Shown: one piece after another, positions 23,717-31,117 of the stretch | Numbering within the stretch: position 1 is the stretch's first letter | Layout: every line of letters begins with the position of its first letter | Assembly: GCA_023388605.1 (NCBI GenBank) | Contig: JAEWFX010000056.1 | Location: 1 to 31,117 of the forward strand | Length of the DNA stretch: 31,117 nucleotides | Direction: 5' to 3' | DNA from: Bacillota bacterium | GTDB lineage: Bacteria > Bacillota > Clostridia > Saccharofermentanales > DTU023 | The notes under the pieces: model-generated | Seen by the model: the letters and a program-made list of their open reading frames with translations, nothing else | Told to the model about the DNA's origin: nothing | The model's database searches: none | Program-made: the position numbers and the translations under genes

Positions 23717-25942
23717 ATGGAAATGCAAGTAAAAAATAATCAGCAACGCACACGCAGATGGCTGAGCTACTTCTTGGTCACCTGTCTATTGTTAAGTCTT
23801 GTATCCGGAATTGTTCTGACTACAAGAAACGTCTATGGACAAGACCCAGATACAGTCGTAAATGAAAATTCTAGCGACGATGAAGCTGCAGTCAGTGATA
23901 AAGAAACCGTCGATGCTGAGGAGAATTCAGTAGATGAGATCACTGTCGACAATGCTGAGACACCGTCAGATACTCCTCGCTCCAGCGACGAAGCAGCTGA
24001 CACCGTTACTGCGGACAAAGCAGGCACCGACACCTTAAATGAGGACAATCCTCCTGCTAGCACAGAAAACGATGTCATCATCGGTGATATTCAGAACAAT
24101 AAAAACGTCAAGATTCAGCCTGGTAACAAATCAGTGGACAATCCTTATCCTATGATCATGACCGATTCTGAGGTCGCCACACTAGATAAACCTCTGACAC
24201 TCGTCTATCGTCTTTTCTATCTAGATGATGAAGGTAAAGAGAAATTCAAATTGGTCAAGGATCGCAGCCTCGATATCACCATGCCATCAAACGTCACTAA
24301 ACTAGAGATTTATCAGTTTATTAAGCCTGATCTGTGGCCTTTTGCCAGCCGCACTAATTATTGGGCTTTCTCTGCTGGTGGTATCTATGCGAACTATGTA
24401 CCTGAAGGTGAAACCTCATTAAATTTGACCGAACACGTTGAGATGGAAAATCGCAGTATGGAGTGGAACGGCAAGCCTTACACTGATGCTTTTGAGATAG
24501 ATAACGGTAGTGCTACTGATATCGCCATAGCTTTCCACAATTTGACTGCTACTCAATATCTACTTACCACCTTCACTTTCGATACTCCCAACGATCTAGC
24601 ACATATCTTTACTCGTGCTGGCCTCAAATACACTTCGAGCGCATCTCCAGCCGGAACGGCTCGCGGCTTCTTCGAAGCACATCGTTACGCTGATACACTA
24701 TTTCACTATGTCGATGATTTTACTTATCGTCGTGCTCATAATATGGCTATCACCAGTCCATTACCTGAGCGCAGCCACGAGCACTCTGACATTTTTTCTA
24801 ATGAAGCTTTTACTCCACTCGACCTGAGCGAGATAGCCGAAAGTCAAATCAGTACCGGCGCCTTCTTCTACAACGACAACGGTTATGCTTGGGATACTAA
24901 GTACAGCCTAGTTAAGCCAGAAGAGATCGAAGGACCAGATGATATTAAAAAGGTCGGTGTACTACGTGCTCACTATGCTCTCACCAATGTCGACGGCAGC
25001 GATAAGTTCAAGCTGAGCGATCTCGAAAAGAAAACTATCAAGGGATATGTCTATACAGATAATGATGTCGACAAACCCATTTATTTAGAAGACGGTAGAG
25101 TTGATCTCTTTAACCGCGGCAACTGGTACAACACCTTGGGATATGTCGATGGCGAGCTAAAAACTAGAAAACATTACTACCTCACCTATCGACCCGTACC
25201 TCGCAATATCACCATCTCGAAAACTGATGCTGATAACGGCACAGCTCTTGCAGGTGCTAAATTCTCCTTGTTCTATATACCTGCTGAAGGAGCAGATCCT
25301 GTCTTGGTCAAAGATGGTTTAGTCAGCGATGAAAACGGCAAAATTGCCCTCTCTAAAAGCGATATGAACTACAGTGATCTAGCTGACTTGGTCAAGGCAA
25401 CAAATGCTGACATCAGCCTCGAAAAGAATATCCTCACGGTGGGCGAAGATACCTACCTCTTCCCTGGCAACTATCTGCTACAAGAAACGGCTGCTCCTGC
25501 TGGCTACGACAAAGCTTCAGATATAAAAATCACCGTCGAGCCTAATACCGAAGAGAGTGATGAGCCCATGGTAGTTGCAGTGACAAACCGTAAAACTCCA
25601 CCCAGCTCTGAGACCACAACTACTAGCTCAACCACCAACGGAACAACGACTAGCGTATCCACCACTAGTACTAGTGCTACCACTAGCACTAATGCCACCA
25701 CTACACCGACAACAACCACCACATCGACCACTGCTACAAATAGTAAACCTACAGTTCTGACAACCACTACGTCGACCACTGCTCCTAGCACTCAACCCAC
25801 AGTATCTAGTACGCCTAGTCAGACTTCAAAGAAGGGTTCTCTACCTAAGACTGGCGAGAATGATATAGCTGTTTTCTGTGCTATAGGGTTATTATTTATC
25901 GCAACTGTAATAGGTATCTACCGCTACAAAAAAGAAAGCTAG
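23717..25942 (+). CDS. LPXTG cell-wall-anchored surface protein with a SpaA-type domain
   Basis: A 741-residue secreted protein for covalent attachment to peptidoglycan by sortase. Order: signal peptide (about 1-41), an acidic Ser/Thr/Asp-rich stretch (about 42-125), a roughly 370-residue ectodomain (125-495) I cannot assign, one SpaA/Cna-B-like domain (about 496-625), a Thr/Ser-rich stalk (626-700), the sorting signal LPKTG (709-713), a hydrophobic segment and a basic tail. In the SpaA domain, Lys502 in ISKTDAD and Glu590 in LLQETAAPAGY are placed for an intramolecular isopeptide bond. It could be an adhesin or minor pilin, but no sortase or major pilin lies nearby. ATG 23717 and ATG 23723 both follow AGGGG; the first is used here, the second has better spacing. 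The gene stands alone, with its own promoter and terminator. Confidence 0.92.
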   Translation: MEMQVKNNQQRTRRWLSYFLVTCLLLSLVSGIVLTTRNVYGQDPDTVVNENSSDDEAAVSDKETVDAEENSVDEITVDNAETPSDTPRSSDEAADTVTADKAGTDTLNEDNPPASTENDVIIGDIQNNKNVKIQPGNKSVDNPYPMIMTDSEVATLDKPLTLVYRLFYLDDEGKEKFKLVKDRSLDITMPSNVTKLEIYQFIKPDLWPFASRTNYWAFSAGGIYANYVPEGETSLNLTEHVEMENRSMEWNGKPYTDAFEIDNGSATDIAIAFHNLTATQYLLTTFTFDTPNDLAHIFTRAGLKYTSSASPAGTARGFFEAHRYADTLFHYVDDFTYRRAHNMAITSPLPERSHEHSDIFSNEAFTPLDLSEIAESQISTGAFFYNDNGYAWDTKYSLVKPEEIEGPDDIKKVGVLRAHYALTNVDGSDKFKLSDLEKKTIKGYVYTDNDVDKPIYLEDGRVDLFNRGNWYNTLGYVDGELKTRKHYYLTYRPVPRNITISKTDADNGTALAGAKFSLFYIPAEGADPVLVKDGLVSDENGKIALSKSDMNYSDLADLVKATNADISLEKNILTVGEDTYLFPGNYLLQETAAPAGYDKASDIKITVEPNTEESDEPMVVAVTNRKTPPSSETTTTSSTTNGTTTSVSTTSTSATTSTNATTTPTTTTTSTTATNSKPTVLTTTTSTTAPSTQPTVSSTPSQTSKKGSLPKTGENDIAVFCAIGLLFIATVIGIYRYKKES

Positions 25943-25960
25943 TCAGTTAAAACTTTAGAT

Positions 25961-25992
25961 AAAAAAGGTCTACCTCATGGTAGACCTTTTAT
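25961..25992 (+). terminator. Bidirectional terminator between the LPXTG gene and the AlgX-like gene
   Basis: A perfect 12-base-pair stem (25963-25974 with 25979-25990) with a TCAT loop. T runs flank it on both strands (TTTT then ATTT on plus, six T on minus), and the flanking genes converge, so it probably ends both. Confidence 0.9.
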
Positions 25993-26006
25993 TTACGAAT
26001 AATCCA

Positions 26007-27458
26007 TCAATCTGCCAAGAGTTCTTGTAGATTCCATTTCACTGCCTTGCCATCTATAACAGCAACAACTACACCACTCTCTATACTTTTCAAACTTCGA
26101 TTATCCAACCTGATCCCACACAAGGCATAGTTTTTATAATCAGCAGTGAAGGTCAATTGTTTGCCATCTAACTCCAGATATAATTCTGTAGTGTTCTCAG
26201 GCAGACCCGTCAGTTTCACTGTCGCTAACTTAGGAGCATTTATCAATTCAGCTAGCGGCTTGTCATACTTATCTGCAGATTCAGTTTCTAGGTTTTCTAT
26301 TTGTTTAGAGTTACTGGTCGGCAAGGAAAAATCAGCTAGTCTCTCTGGATCGAAATATCGGTCACTCAGAGCGTAATCAGCTTGTTCAAACACAACTATA
26401 TCAGGCTTAAAAACATCTATATAGTAACTGAAATCTAAGATATTTTGATAGGCATGTACGGCCGTATAGTCTGCAAAAGCATTGGCAGGCAAGATATAAC
26501 GATCATCGCTGAACAGATAACTACCTTGGAAAAATAGAGCTTTAGTAGCACTACTGCCTTGCTCCTCTGCTAATTGGTGATTATATAAACTAATGAACTT
26601 ATTATTTTGGGAGTCGAGATGTAGTCCATCCTCATATAGGTCACTATCGTCTTCAAGCAAGGCTTGAGATGTCCAGACGGGCACATCTTCATTGATAACA
26701 AAATTAGATAGTGGCAGAGTACGAGCAGTTTCCTTCTCTCTGGTGAACTCCTCCGGAGTATTTATATGTTGATCAGGATACTCTTGCTTGATAGTCGACA
26801 GTAGGTTGTTGACACCATAATAAGCTCCCAGATAATTCCAGTGATAGACATCGTACTGATGGTTAAAGACCGTTTCACCAGCTAAAAATTTCTGACGTAA
26901 AATATCGAAATTATCGATGCAAGGTACACCTAAACTCTGTAGATTGGTGACAATATCCTCCGCATAGGACATCTTCATCGTGCCACCATGCGGTAGGTGG
27001 TCGTACAGCACACGATCCTTGGATGGTTCCATCAAAAAAATGAAATAAATACCACGCTCATCACAGTATTGCTTCATCTTCAAGACTGCCTGGACAAAAT
27101 CATGGTGAAATTTCTCATACCGATAATCCTGATTGTAGTTGTAACGACTACTCCAACCAAAGACTTCACCGTGCTTGCCATAGACATAGCTGGGGTGTAC
27201 CAATTCATTCCAGACCACGTCATGGACGACTTGATAACCTGTGATCATCTGCTCACGGAAGCCCAAACGTTTATCGATGTATTGAATCCATGCACCGCCA
27301 TATTCCGACAGACTAGAATACTCCGAGAGGTGCGGACGCTCAGGATAGTAAGTATTATCAAGTGAAGAGATCAAATTCGATTGCGTCTTCAGCTTAATAA
27401 TTGGCAGCAGTAAGATAATCACAAAAAGCAGAGCAAAACATCGCTTAAAATTCTTCAT
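26007..27458 (-). CDS. AlgX/DHHW-type SGNH-like O-acetyltransferase component
   Basis: A 483-residue protein with an N-terminal membrane anchor (about 8-23) and an extracellular domain. The segment YYPERPHLSEY (37-47) and LGFREQMI (65-72) resemble the start of AlgX/AlgJ and DHHW proteins. Candidate catalytic residues are Asp203 and His206 in YDVYHWNYLGA and Ser313 in FFQGSYLFSD. Such proteins move acetyl groups delivered by an MBOAT partner onto a polysaccharide outside the cell. The C-terminal about 80 residues look like a small beta domain. ATG 27458 has GAGG six bases upstream and starts 11 bases after the MBOAT gene stop, so the two form an operon. The target polymer is unknown. Confidence 0.8.
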   Translation of the reverse strand: MKNFKRCFALLFVIILLLPIIKLKTQSNLISSLDNTYYPERPHLSEYSSLSEYGGAWIQYIDKRLGFREQMITGYQVVHDVVWNELVHPSYVYGKHGEVFGWSSRYNYNQDYRYEKFHHDFVQAVLKMKQYCDERGIYFIFLMEPSKDRVLYDHLPHGGTMKMSYAEDIVTNLQSLGVPCIDNFDILRQKFLAGETVFNHQYDVYHWNYLGAYYGVNNLLSTIKQEYPDQHINTPEEFTREKETARTLPLSNFVINEDVPVWTSQALLEDDSDLYEDGLHLDSQNNKFISLYNHQLAEEQGSSATKALFFQGSYLFSDDRYILPANAFADYTAVHAYQNILDFSYYIDVFKPDIVVFEQADYALSDRYFDPERLADFSLPTSNSKQIENLETESADKYDKPLAELINAPKLATVKLTGLPENTTELYLELDGKQLTFTADYKNYALCGIRLDNRSLKSIESGVVVAVIDGKAVKWNLQELLAD

Positions 27459-27469
27459 ATCTTACCTCA

Positions 27470-28882
27470 TCAATACTGAAAATACAGGAATGGTTGATAG
27501 GACTGGTTGACGAGAAACATGCAGGCGACAATCGCCAAGACTAAGATGCCTAACTGATAAACAACATAGATAGCCTGCTTACGTTCGATCAATTTGCGTC
27601 CGTATTCTGTCCATTCTTGTTTATAGAATAGAGAGCATAGCAATGAGCCGATTGTCAGAGTTACTAGTTTGGGTGATAAATACAGATGATAAGTTGCCAG
27701 AACTGCTGCACGATCGTAGTGTCCGATCAGTTTGGGCAAGAAAGCCATCGTATGATCAAAGTCTCCGAAGAAGAAAAACATCCAGCCTAAGAAAACAACC
27801 AGCAAAGTCAGAACTCGACGAATAAATTGCGGCACGCGTTGCATAAAAGCGAAGCGATCAAAGATGACACCGAGGCCATGCATCATGCCCCAGAGCAAGT
27901 AACCGATGCCGACACCGTGCCAGATACCAGTTAGAAAAAATACCACTGCTACATTGATAATTGTACGTATCTTACCTCTACGACTACCACCTAAAGGGAA
28001 ATATACATAATTACGGAACCAAGCACCAAGGGAGATATGCCAACGCCTCCAAAAATCTGCCAATGAGGTAGCCTGATAAGGCAGTCGAAAGTTTTCGGCG
28101 ATCTGATATCCACACATCCTACCCAGACCGATTGCCATATCTGAATACGCTGAAAAGTCTACATAGATTTGTACGCCGAAATAAATCACTATTAGATAGG
28201 CGGTACCCATATCTATATTCTCATTCATGTAGCGAAACATTTCACCGTAAGCATCAGCTATAATAACTTTCTTTGCTAAACCGATCACAAATCGATCGAT
28301 TCCTGAGATAAACAGATCTAAATCTTGAACAGGCTTTTGGCCTTGAGCTAATTCAAAATCTCGCCACAGTACGATGGGACCTGAAAACACTTTAGGGAAG
28401 AACAATAGATACACAAAAAAATCAGCAAAAGAACCTGCCGGTTGGCCTTTGCTGACATCTACTAAATAAGATATAGCTGTAAAACTTATGAAGGATACAC
28501 CCAAGAATTCAACTGCTTTAATCCGAGCGATCAGATTAAAAGTCACCCAAGTTTTAACAGTTTCAGCCGAGATGCCCACATGTAAAACCAATACAGCTAA
28601 AACCAGAGAGACACCTACAAAGAGCACCGACTTTTTGAGGAGTGGATATTTGACGACCTTTATCAATATCCCCCCTACATAGATCAATAAGGCATATAAG
28701 AGAATAAACTTGATCCTCTTAGCATCACCGACACTGAAGATAAGAAGATTTAGAGCCAACACTAGGTATTTTCCTAGACTAAATTTGCTGTCAAAACGAC
28801 GCTCCAACATCAATACAGTGTGATAGACGATCAAAAATACAGGTAAGATCAGGAAAATAAAAATAGTACTTGTACTCGGCAC
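27470..28882 (-). CDS. MBOAT-family O-acyltransferase (AlgI/DltB/PatA-like)
   Basis: A 470-residue integral membrane protein with about ten to twelve helices that passes acetyl groups across the membrane. The conserved histidines are His282 in WRRWHISLG and His322 in TGIWHGVG; FRNYVYFPLGGSR (289-301) and YVDFSAYSDMAIGLG (240-254) are also typical of the AlgI branch. The start is GTG 28882, with AGGAG seven bases upstream. It is paired with the AlgX-like gene downstream, the arrangement seen in alginate and other exopolysaccharide O-acetylation systems. DltB itself is unlikely since dltA, dltC and dltD are absent. A TATAAT at 28917-28912 may be its -10, but lacks a good -35. Confidence 0.92.
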   Translation of the reverse strand: MPSTSTIFIFLILPVFLIVYHTVLMLERRFDSKFSLGKYLVLALNLLIFSVGDAKRIKFILLYALLIYVGGILIKVVKYPLLKKSVLFVGVSLVLAVLVLHVGISAETVKTWVTFNLIARIKAVEFLGVSFISFTAISYLVDVSKGQPAGSFADFFVYLLFFPKVFSGPIVLWRDFELAQGQKPVQDLDLFISGIDRFVIGLAKKVIIADAYGEMFRYMNENIDMGTAYLIVIYFGVQIYVDFSAYSDMAIGLGRMCGYQIAENFRLPYQATSLADFWRRWHISLGAWFRNYVYFPLGGSRRGKIRTIINVAVVFFLTGIWHGVGIGYLLWGMMHGLGVIFDRFAFMQRVPQFIRRVLTLLVVFLGWMFFFFGDFDHTMAFLPKLIGHYDRAAVLATYHLYLSPKLVTLTIGSLLCSLFYKQEWTEYGRKLIERKQAIYVVYQLGILVLAIVACMFLVNQSYQPFLYFQY

Positions 28883-28928
28883 TCTGCAACTCCTAGCCTT
28901 AAATCTGTATCATTATACAAGAAAAACC

Positions 28929-29243
28929 TTGTTCTATTTATATTACCCACTGCTAAAACCGAAAAAGATTCGATTTGCAATAAGTGTTGACGACCTCGGT
29001 TTAATGAATTTTGTCGGCACTGTCAAAGTTCCTGAAGATTATGAAGTGATCGATAAACATAAATTAGATGGTCTGCAAATTTGTGCTGTTCTCCGTGACG
29101 AAAGCGGCAAGATTGTCTTTGCTGACTCTGGTATAATCTCTAATGTCAAAGCAGGCGATACAGTTCCTTTTGACTTCAGTACAATCTCCAATAAAATACC
29201 TGAGTACAATTCGGTAGAATACTACGTCACACCTTTCTTATAA
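28929..29243 (+). CDS. Short orphan ORF resembling the C-terminal beta-domain of FxLYD-like proteins, start uncertain
   Basis: From about residue 14 the 104-residue reading looks like real coding sequence: a single beta-sandwich-like domain with GLQICAVLRDESGKIVFADS, then AGDTVPFDF and SVEYYVTPFL, the pattern of FxLYD-type domains that end many Firmicutes lipoproteins and zinc-ribbon membrane proteins. The first residues do not look like a proper N-terminus. The candidate starts are TTG 28929 and ATG 29004; neither has a good binding site and the ATG would delete part of the domain. There is no signal peptide or anchor. It may be the remnant of a longer gene whose 5' part was lost next to the MBOAT gene. 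A strong terminator follows its stop, which argues for past or present expression. Confidence 0.5.
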   Translation: MFYLYYPLLKPKKIRFAISVDDLGLMNFVGTVKVPEDYEVIDKHKLDGLQICAVLRDESGKIVFADSGIISNVKAGDTVPFDFSTISNKIPEYNSVEYYVTPFL

Positions 29244-29261
29244 AAAAGCAGAAGAGATAAA

Positions 29262-29291
29262 TAAAAAGCACTAGGCAATCTAGTGCTTTTT
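29262..29291 (-). terminator. Bidirectional terminator between the 28929 ORF and the serine hydrolase gene
   Basis: A perfect 12-base-pair stem (29263-29274 with 29280-29291) around a five-base GCAAT loop, with T runs on both strands. It ends ten bases from the serine hydrolase stop and follows the plus-strand ORF by about 20 bases. Confidence 0.9.
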
Positions 29292-29300
29292 ATATTTAAA

Positions 29301-31117
29301 TTAACGAGCACAGGCGTAGATCTTATCGCCGAATTGATATTTAATCAGATCTGAATAATAAGAAGATCTTCGATAAGGTCCCTTTAGAAACACAGATGCT
29401 ACATAACGATTTCTTGATTCCAAAACATAACATACATCATTGGAATAATCTGCATCGGATTGATTTGCATAACCAGTCTTATTACCGTGCTTAACACTTT
29501 TAGGAACACTGCCAGTCAATTTGTCATCATAAACTTGATCTGCGAGTATATTCATCAATTCTTTTGTATGTTTAGGAGATAATATCTGACCTCGGACTAG
29601 TTTCTCCATAAAATTTGCCATATCACTGGCTGAAGAAGCATTTTTCTTATCAGTACCATCATTAGCCATGGTTACGCTGGTGGGCATTACGGTATGGTGT
29701 ATTTCACTATTCGATAGTCCTATCTTATCGATATAACTATTGACTCTTTGGCAACCCAATTCAAAATTGCCATTGCCTATGTAGGACAACATACGGTTAT
29801 AACCGTCGTTTGAGCTAATAGTGATCATAGTCCGTAAATCTCTATCTGCTTTAGCACTGCGACTGATCACATTTCTATCTACATTATCTAGATAAGCAGC
29901 TGCTACCAATGCTTTAATTATACTTGCTGGATACATAGTCTGATCATTGAAATCAAATCTCAAACCACTATCTAGATTACGGTAGCTGACCGAAGCGGTG
30001 ATATTATATTGTGACTTCAGTTTAGCTATAGACTCTTGTAAAACATAACGTATATCCTGTGACTTGCTAAGTGCCCCATTGCTATCAAAGGTTAATTTGC
30101 GTCCAGCAAAATTATAGGTTCCGTTCTGACAAGCAGCACCAGATTCTAATAGATAGTAAGCTCGTTCCTTATAATCAAGCCAACGATCACTGTACATACG
30201 TCCATCTTCGCCTACATAATACCAACGATGATTGTACGGACTTAGAATCCAAGCTGATCTCAGCATAGCGCCATCGTCCTCAGCTAAGTAATACCATTTG
30301 CGATCACCAGGGCTCTGCAACCAACGAGTGCACATTCTGCCATCTTTGCCGACGAAATACCATTTCAGCGGATTATACTTATTTTGTATCCAGCGATAAG
30401 TCAACATCTCACCTTCATAATCGACATAGTACCAGCAACGATCACCCGGACTCTTTAGCCAACGATTGACATACATGCTTCCATCTTCACCGACAAAGTA
30501 CCATTTCAGCGGGTTGTACTTATTCCGTACCCATTGGTTGATCTGCATTACACCATCTTTGTTGAAGTAATACCATTTATTGTCTGAAGGTGATAGTATC
30601 CACTTTTGGTCGGCACGCACACCGTCTCGCTGATAAAAATAACGCGCTGTACCCTCTTCTCGCCAATTGTTTTCAAGACGTACTCCTGTTTTTTTATCGA
30701 AATAATAATTCAAACCATCTTTAGAGGTGAATTCTCCGGTATGTCTTGCACCTGTGTTCTCATCGAGATAGTAGGTATAGTTGTTTTCGTCAGTGAACCA
30801 ACCTCGTACTTTGTTGCCATCTCGATAAAAGTAATAATTGCCATCTTCTTGGTACCAACCATTTTTATCAGCAGAGATAGTATCCTCATGCCCCTGCGGT
30901 TCTGTTGTAAGATTGGTTTCTACTGTCGATGTAGTTGAAGATAAGGGTGTCGAATAGGTAGTAGTTTCAACGCTGTTCGTTTGATCAGTTGATTTAGAAG
31001 TACTGACTGTAAGGGGGAGTGTAGATAAAATATTTTCTGAATCATCAGCAGATAGATTCATCTCATTATCACTCAGTATTTTACTCTCCTGCTCGTCTGT
31101 AATATTCAGATTATCTG
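29301..31117 (-). CDS. Secreted serine hydrolase: cell-wall-binding repeats plus beta-lactamase-fold domain (5' end outside window)
   Basis: The frame is open to base 31117, so the signal peptide and true start lie beyond the window; the first ATG inside is at 31061, and residues are numbered from it. A Ser/Thr-rich linker (1-65) is followed by about ten aromatic-rich cell-wall/choline-binding-type repeats (68-335; units such as KWYYFNKDG and RWYYVGEDGRM). A penicillin-binding/class A beta-lactamase-like domain follows (about 336-586), with SxxK at Ser380-Lys383 (ASIIK), SxN at Ser416-Asn418 and KTG at 528-530. The Glu-x-x-Leu-Asn element of true class A beta-lactamases is not seen, so a DD-peptidase- or esterase-like wall enzyme is more likely than antibiotic resistance. 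It would act on the outer wall. Confidence 0.9.
   Translation of the reverse strand, partial: DNLNITDEQESKILSDNEMNLSADDSENILSTLPLTVSTSKSTDQTNSVETTTYSTPLSSTTSTVETNLTTEPQGHEDTISADKNGWYQEDGNYYFYRDGNKVRGWFTDENNYTYYLDENTGARHTGEFTSKDGLNYYFDKKTGVRLENNWREEGTARYFYQRDGVRADQKWILSPSDNKWYYFNKDGVMQINQWVRNKYNPLKWYFVGEDGSMYVNRWLKSPGDRCWYYVDYEGEMLTYRWIQNKYNPLKWYFVGKDGRMCTRWLQSPGDRKWYYLAEDDGAMLRSAWILSPYNHRWYYVGEDGRMYSDRWLDYKERAYYLLESGAACQNGTYNFAGRKLTFDSNGALSKSQDIRYVLQESIAKLKSQYNITASVSYRNLDSGLRFDFNDQTMYPASIIKALVAAAYLDNVDRNVISRSAKADRDLRTMITISSNDGYNRMLSYIGNGNFELGCQRVNSYIDKIGLSNSEIHHTVMPTSVTMANDGTDKKNASSASDMANFMEKLVRGQILSPKHTKELMNILADQVYDDKLTGSVPKSVKHGNKTGYANQSDADYSNDVCYVLESRNRYVASVFLKGPYRRSSYYSDLIKYQFGDKIYACAR
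30288..30527 (-). repeat. Recent tandem duplication within the wall-binding repeats
   Basis: Two copies of a unit of about 47 residues, encoding NKYNPLKWYFVG, RWL and SPGDR with the same spacing, lie at 30527-30427 and 30386-30288. They are nearly identical in DNA as well as protein; one copy has lost a codon beside GRMCTRW. Neighbouring repeats are far more diverged, so this pair looks young. Confidence 0.7.

Noticed and set aside
25504..25791. Valine-rich minus-strand ORF of 95 residues
   Set aside because: It is the antisense image of the Thr-rich stalk of the LPXTG protein (ACC/ACT codons read backwards as GGT/AGT/GTG-type codons), with no binding site.
25590..25800. Repetitive ACC/ACT-rich DNA as a CRISPR-like or tandem repeat array
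   Set aside because: It is low-complexity coding sequence for a Thr/Ser stalk with no regular unit or spacer structure.
28860..28928. Hydrophobic in-frame stretch upstream of the 28929 ORF, resembling a membrane helix
   Set aside because: It is the complement of the MBOAT gene start and its leader; the hydrophobic reading is a by-product of that sequence and has no start codon with a binding site.

Overview
The window reads as a stretch of chromosome from a strictly anaerobic, Gram-positive, Clostridia-type bacterium. The evidence for anaerobiosis is a full-length pyruvate:ferredoxin oxidoreductase, an FprA-type flavodiiron protein and the beta and gamma subunits of a Na+-pumping decarboxylase. 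The evidence for a Gram-positive wall is an LPXTG surface protein, a cell-wall-binding-repeat protein, and the tmk-darA-holB-ricT order known from Firmicutes. I cannot name the genus from sequence alone. No tRNA, rRNA, CRISPR array, insertion sequence, integrase or phage gene was seen.

Region 1 (1-7604, minus strand) looks like one long transcription unit: pcrA, a dGTPase-like HD hydrolase, a YfbR-type 5'-deoxynucleotidase, an SH3/glucosaminidase-type wall hydrolase, a GtrA-family membrane protein, folC, and the start of an unrecognised gene cut by the window edge. It is read from a good sigma-A-like promoter inside the end of hpf. The wall hydrolase has no ordinary start codon where its ribosome binding site lies. 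Region 2 (7533-12567, minus) holds hpf with its own promoter and terminator, murI, oadB, oadG and an S9 peptidase.

Region 3 (12646-17080) is a small exporter gene on the plus strand that overlaps tail-to-tail with the replication/signalling operon prmA-tmk-darA-holB-ricT (minus). Region 4 (17133-22176) is energy and redox metabolism: fprA (plus) faces nifJ (minus) across two terminator hairpins, and nifJ has a strong promoter overlapped by a palindrome. A 457-base AT-rich intergenic region follows.

Region 5 (22504-31117) is cell-envelope biology. It holds a four-helix membrane protein with a long coiled-coil insert, an LPXTG protein with one SpaA domain and a large unrecognised ectodomain, an AlgI/AlgX-type O-acetylation pair, a short orphan beta-domain ORF, and a beta-lactamase-fold serine hydrolase with cell-wall-binding repeats that runs off the right edge.

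Most of the window is ordinary core genome. The items most worth a second look are the probable non-AUG start of the wall hydrolase, the operator-like palindromes at nifJ, the unrecognised LPXTG ectodomain, the membrane protein at 22504, the N-terminally ragged ORF at 28929, and the decarboxylase membrane subunits with no alpha subunit nearby. I did not find a convincing new multi-gene system.
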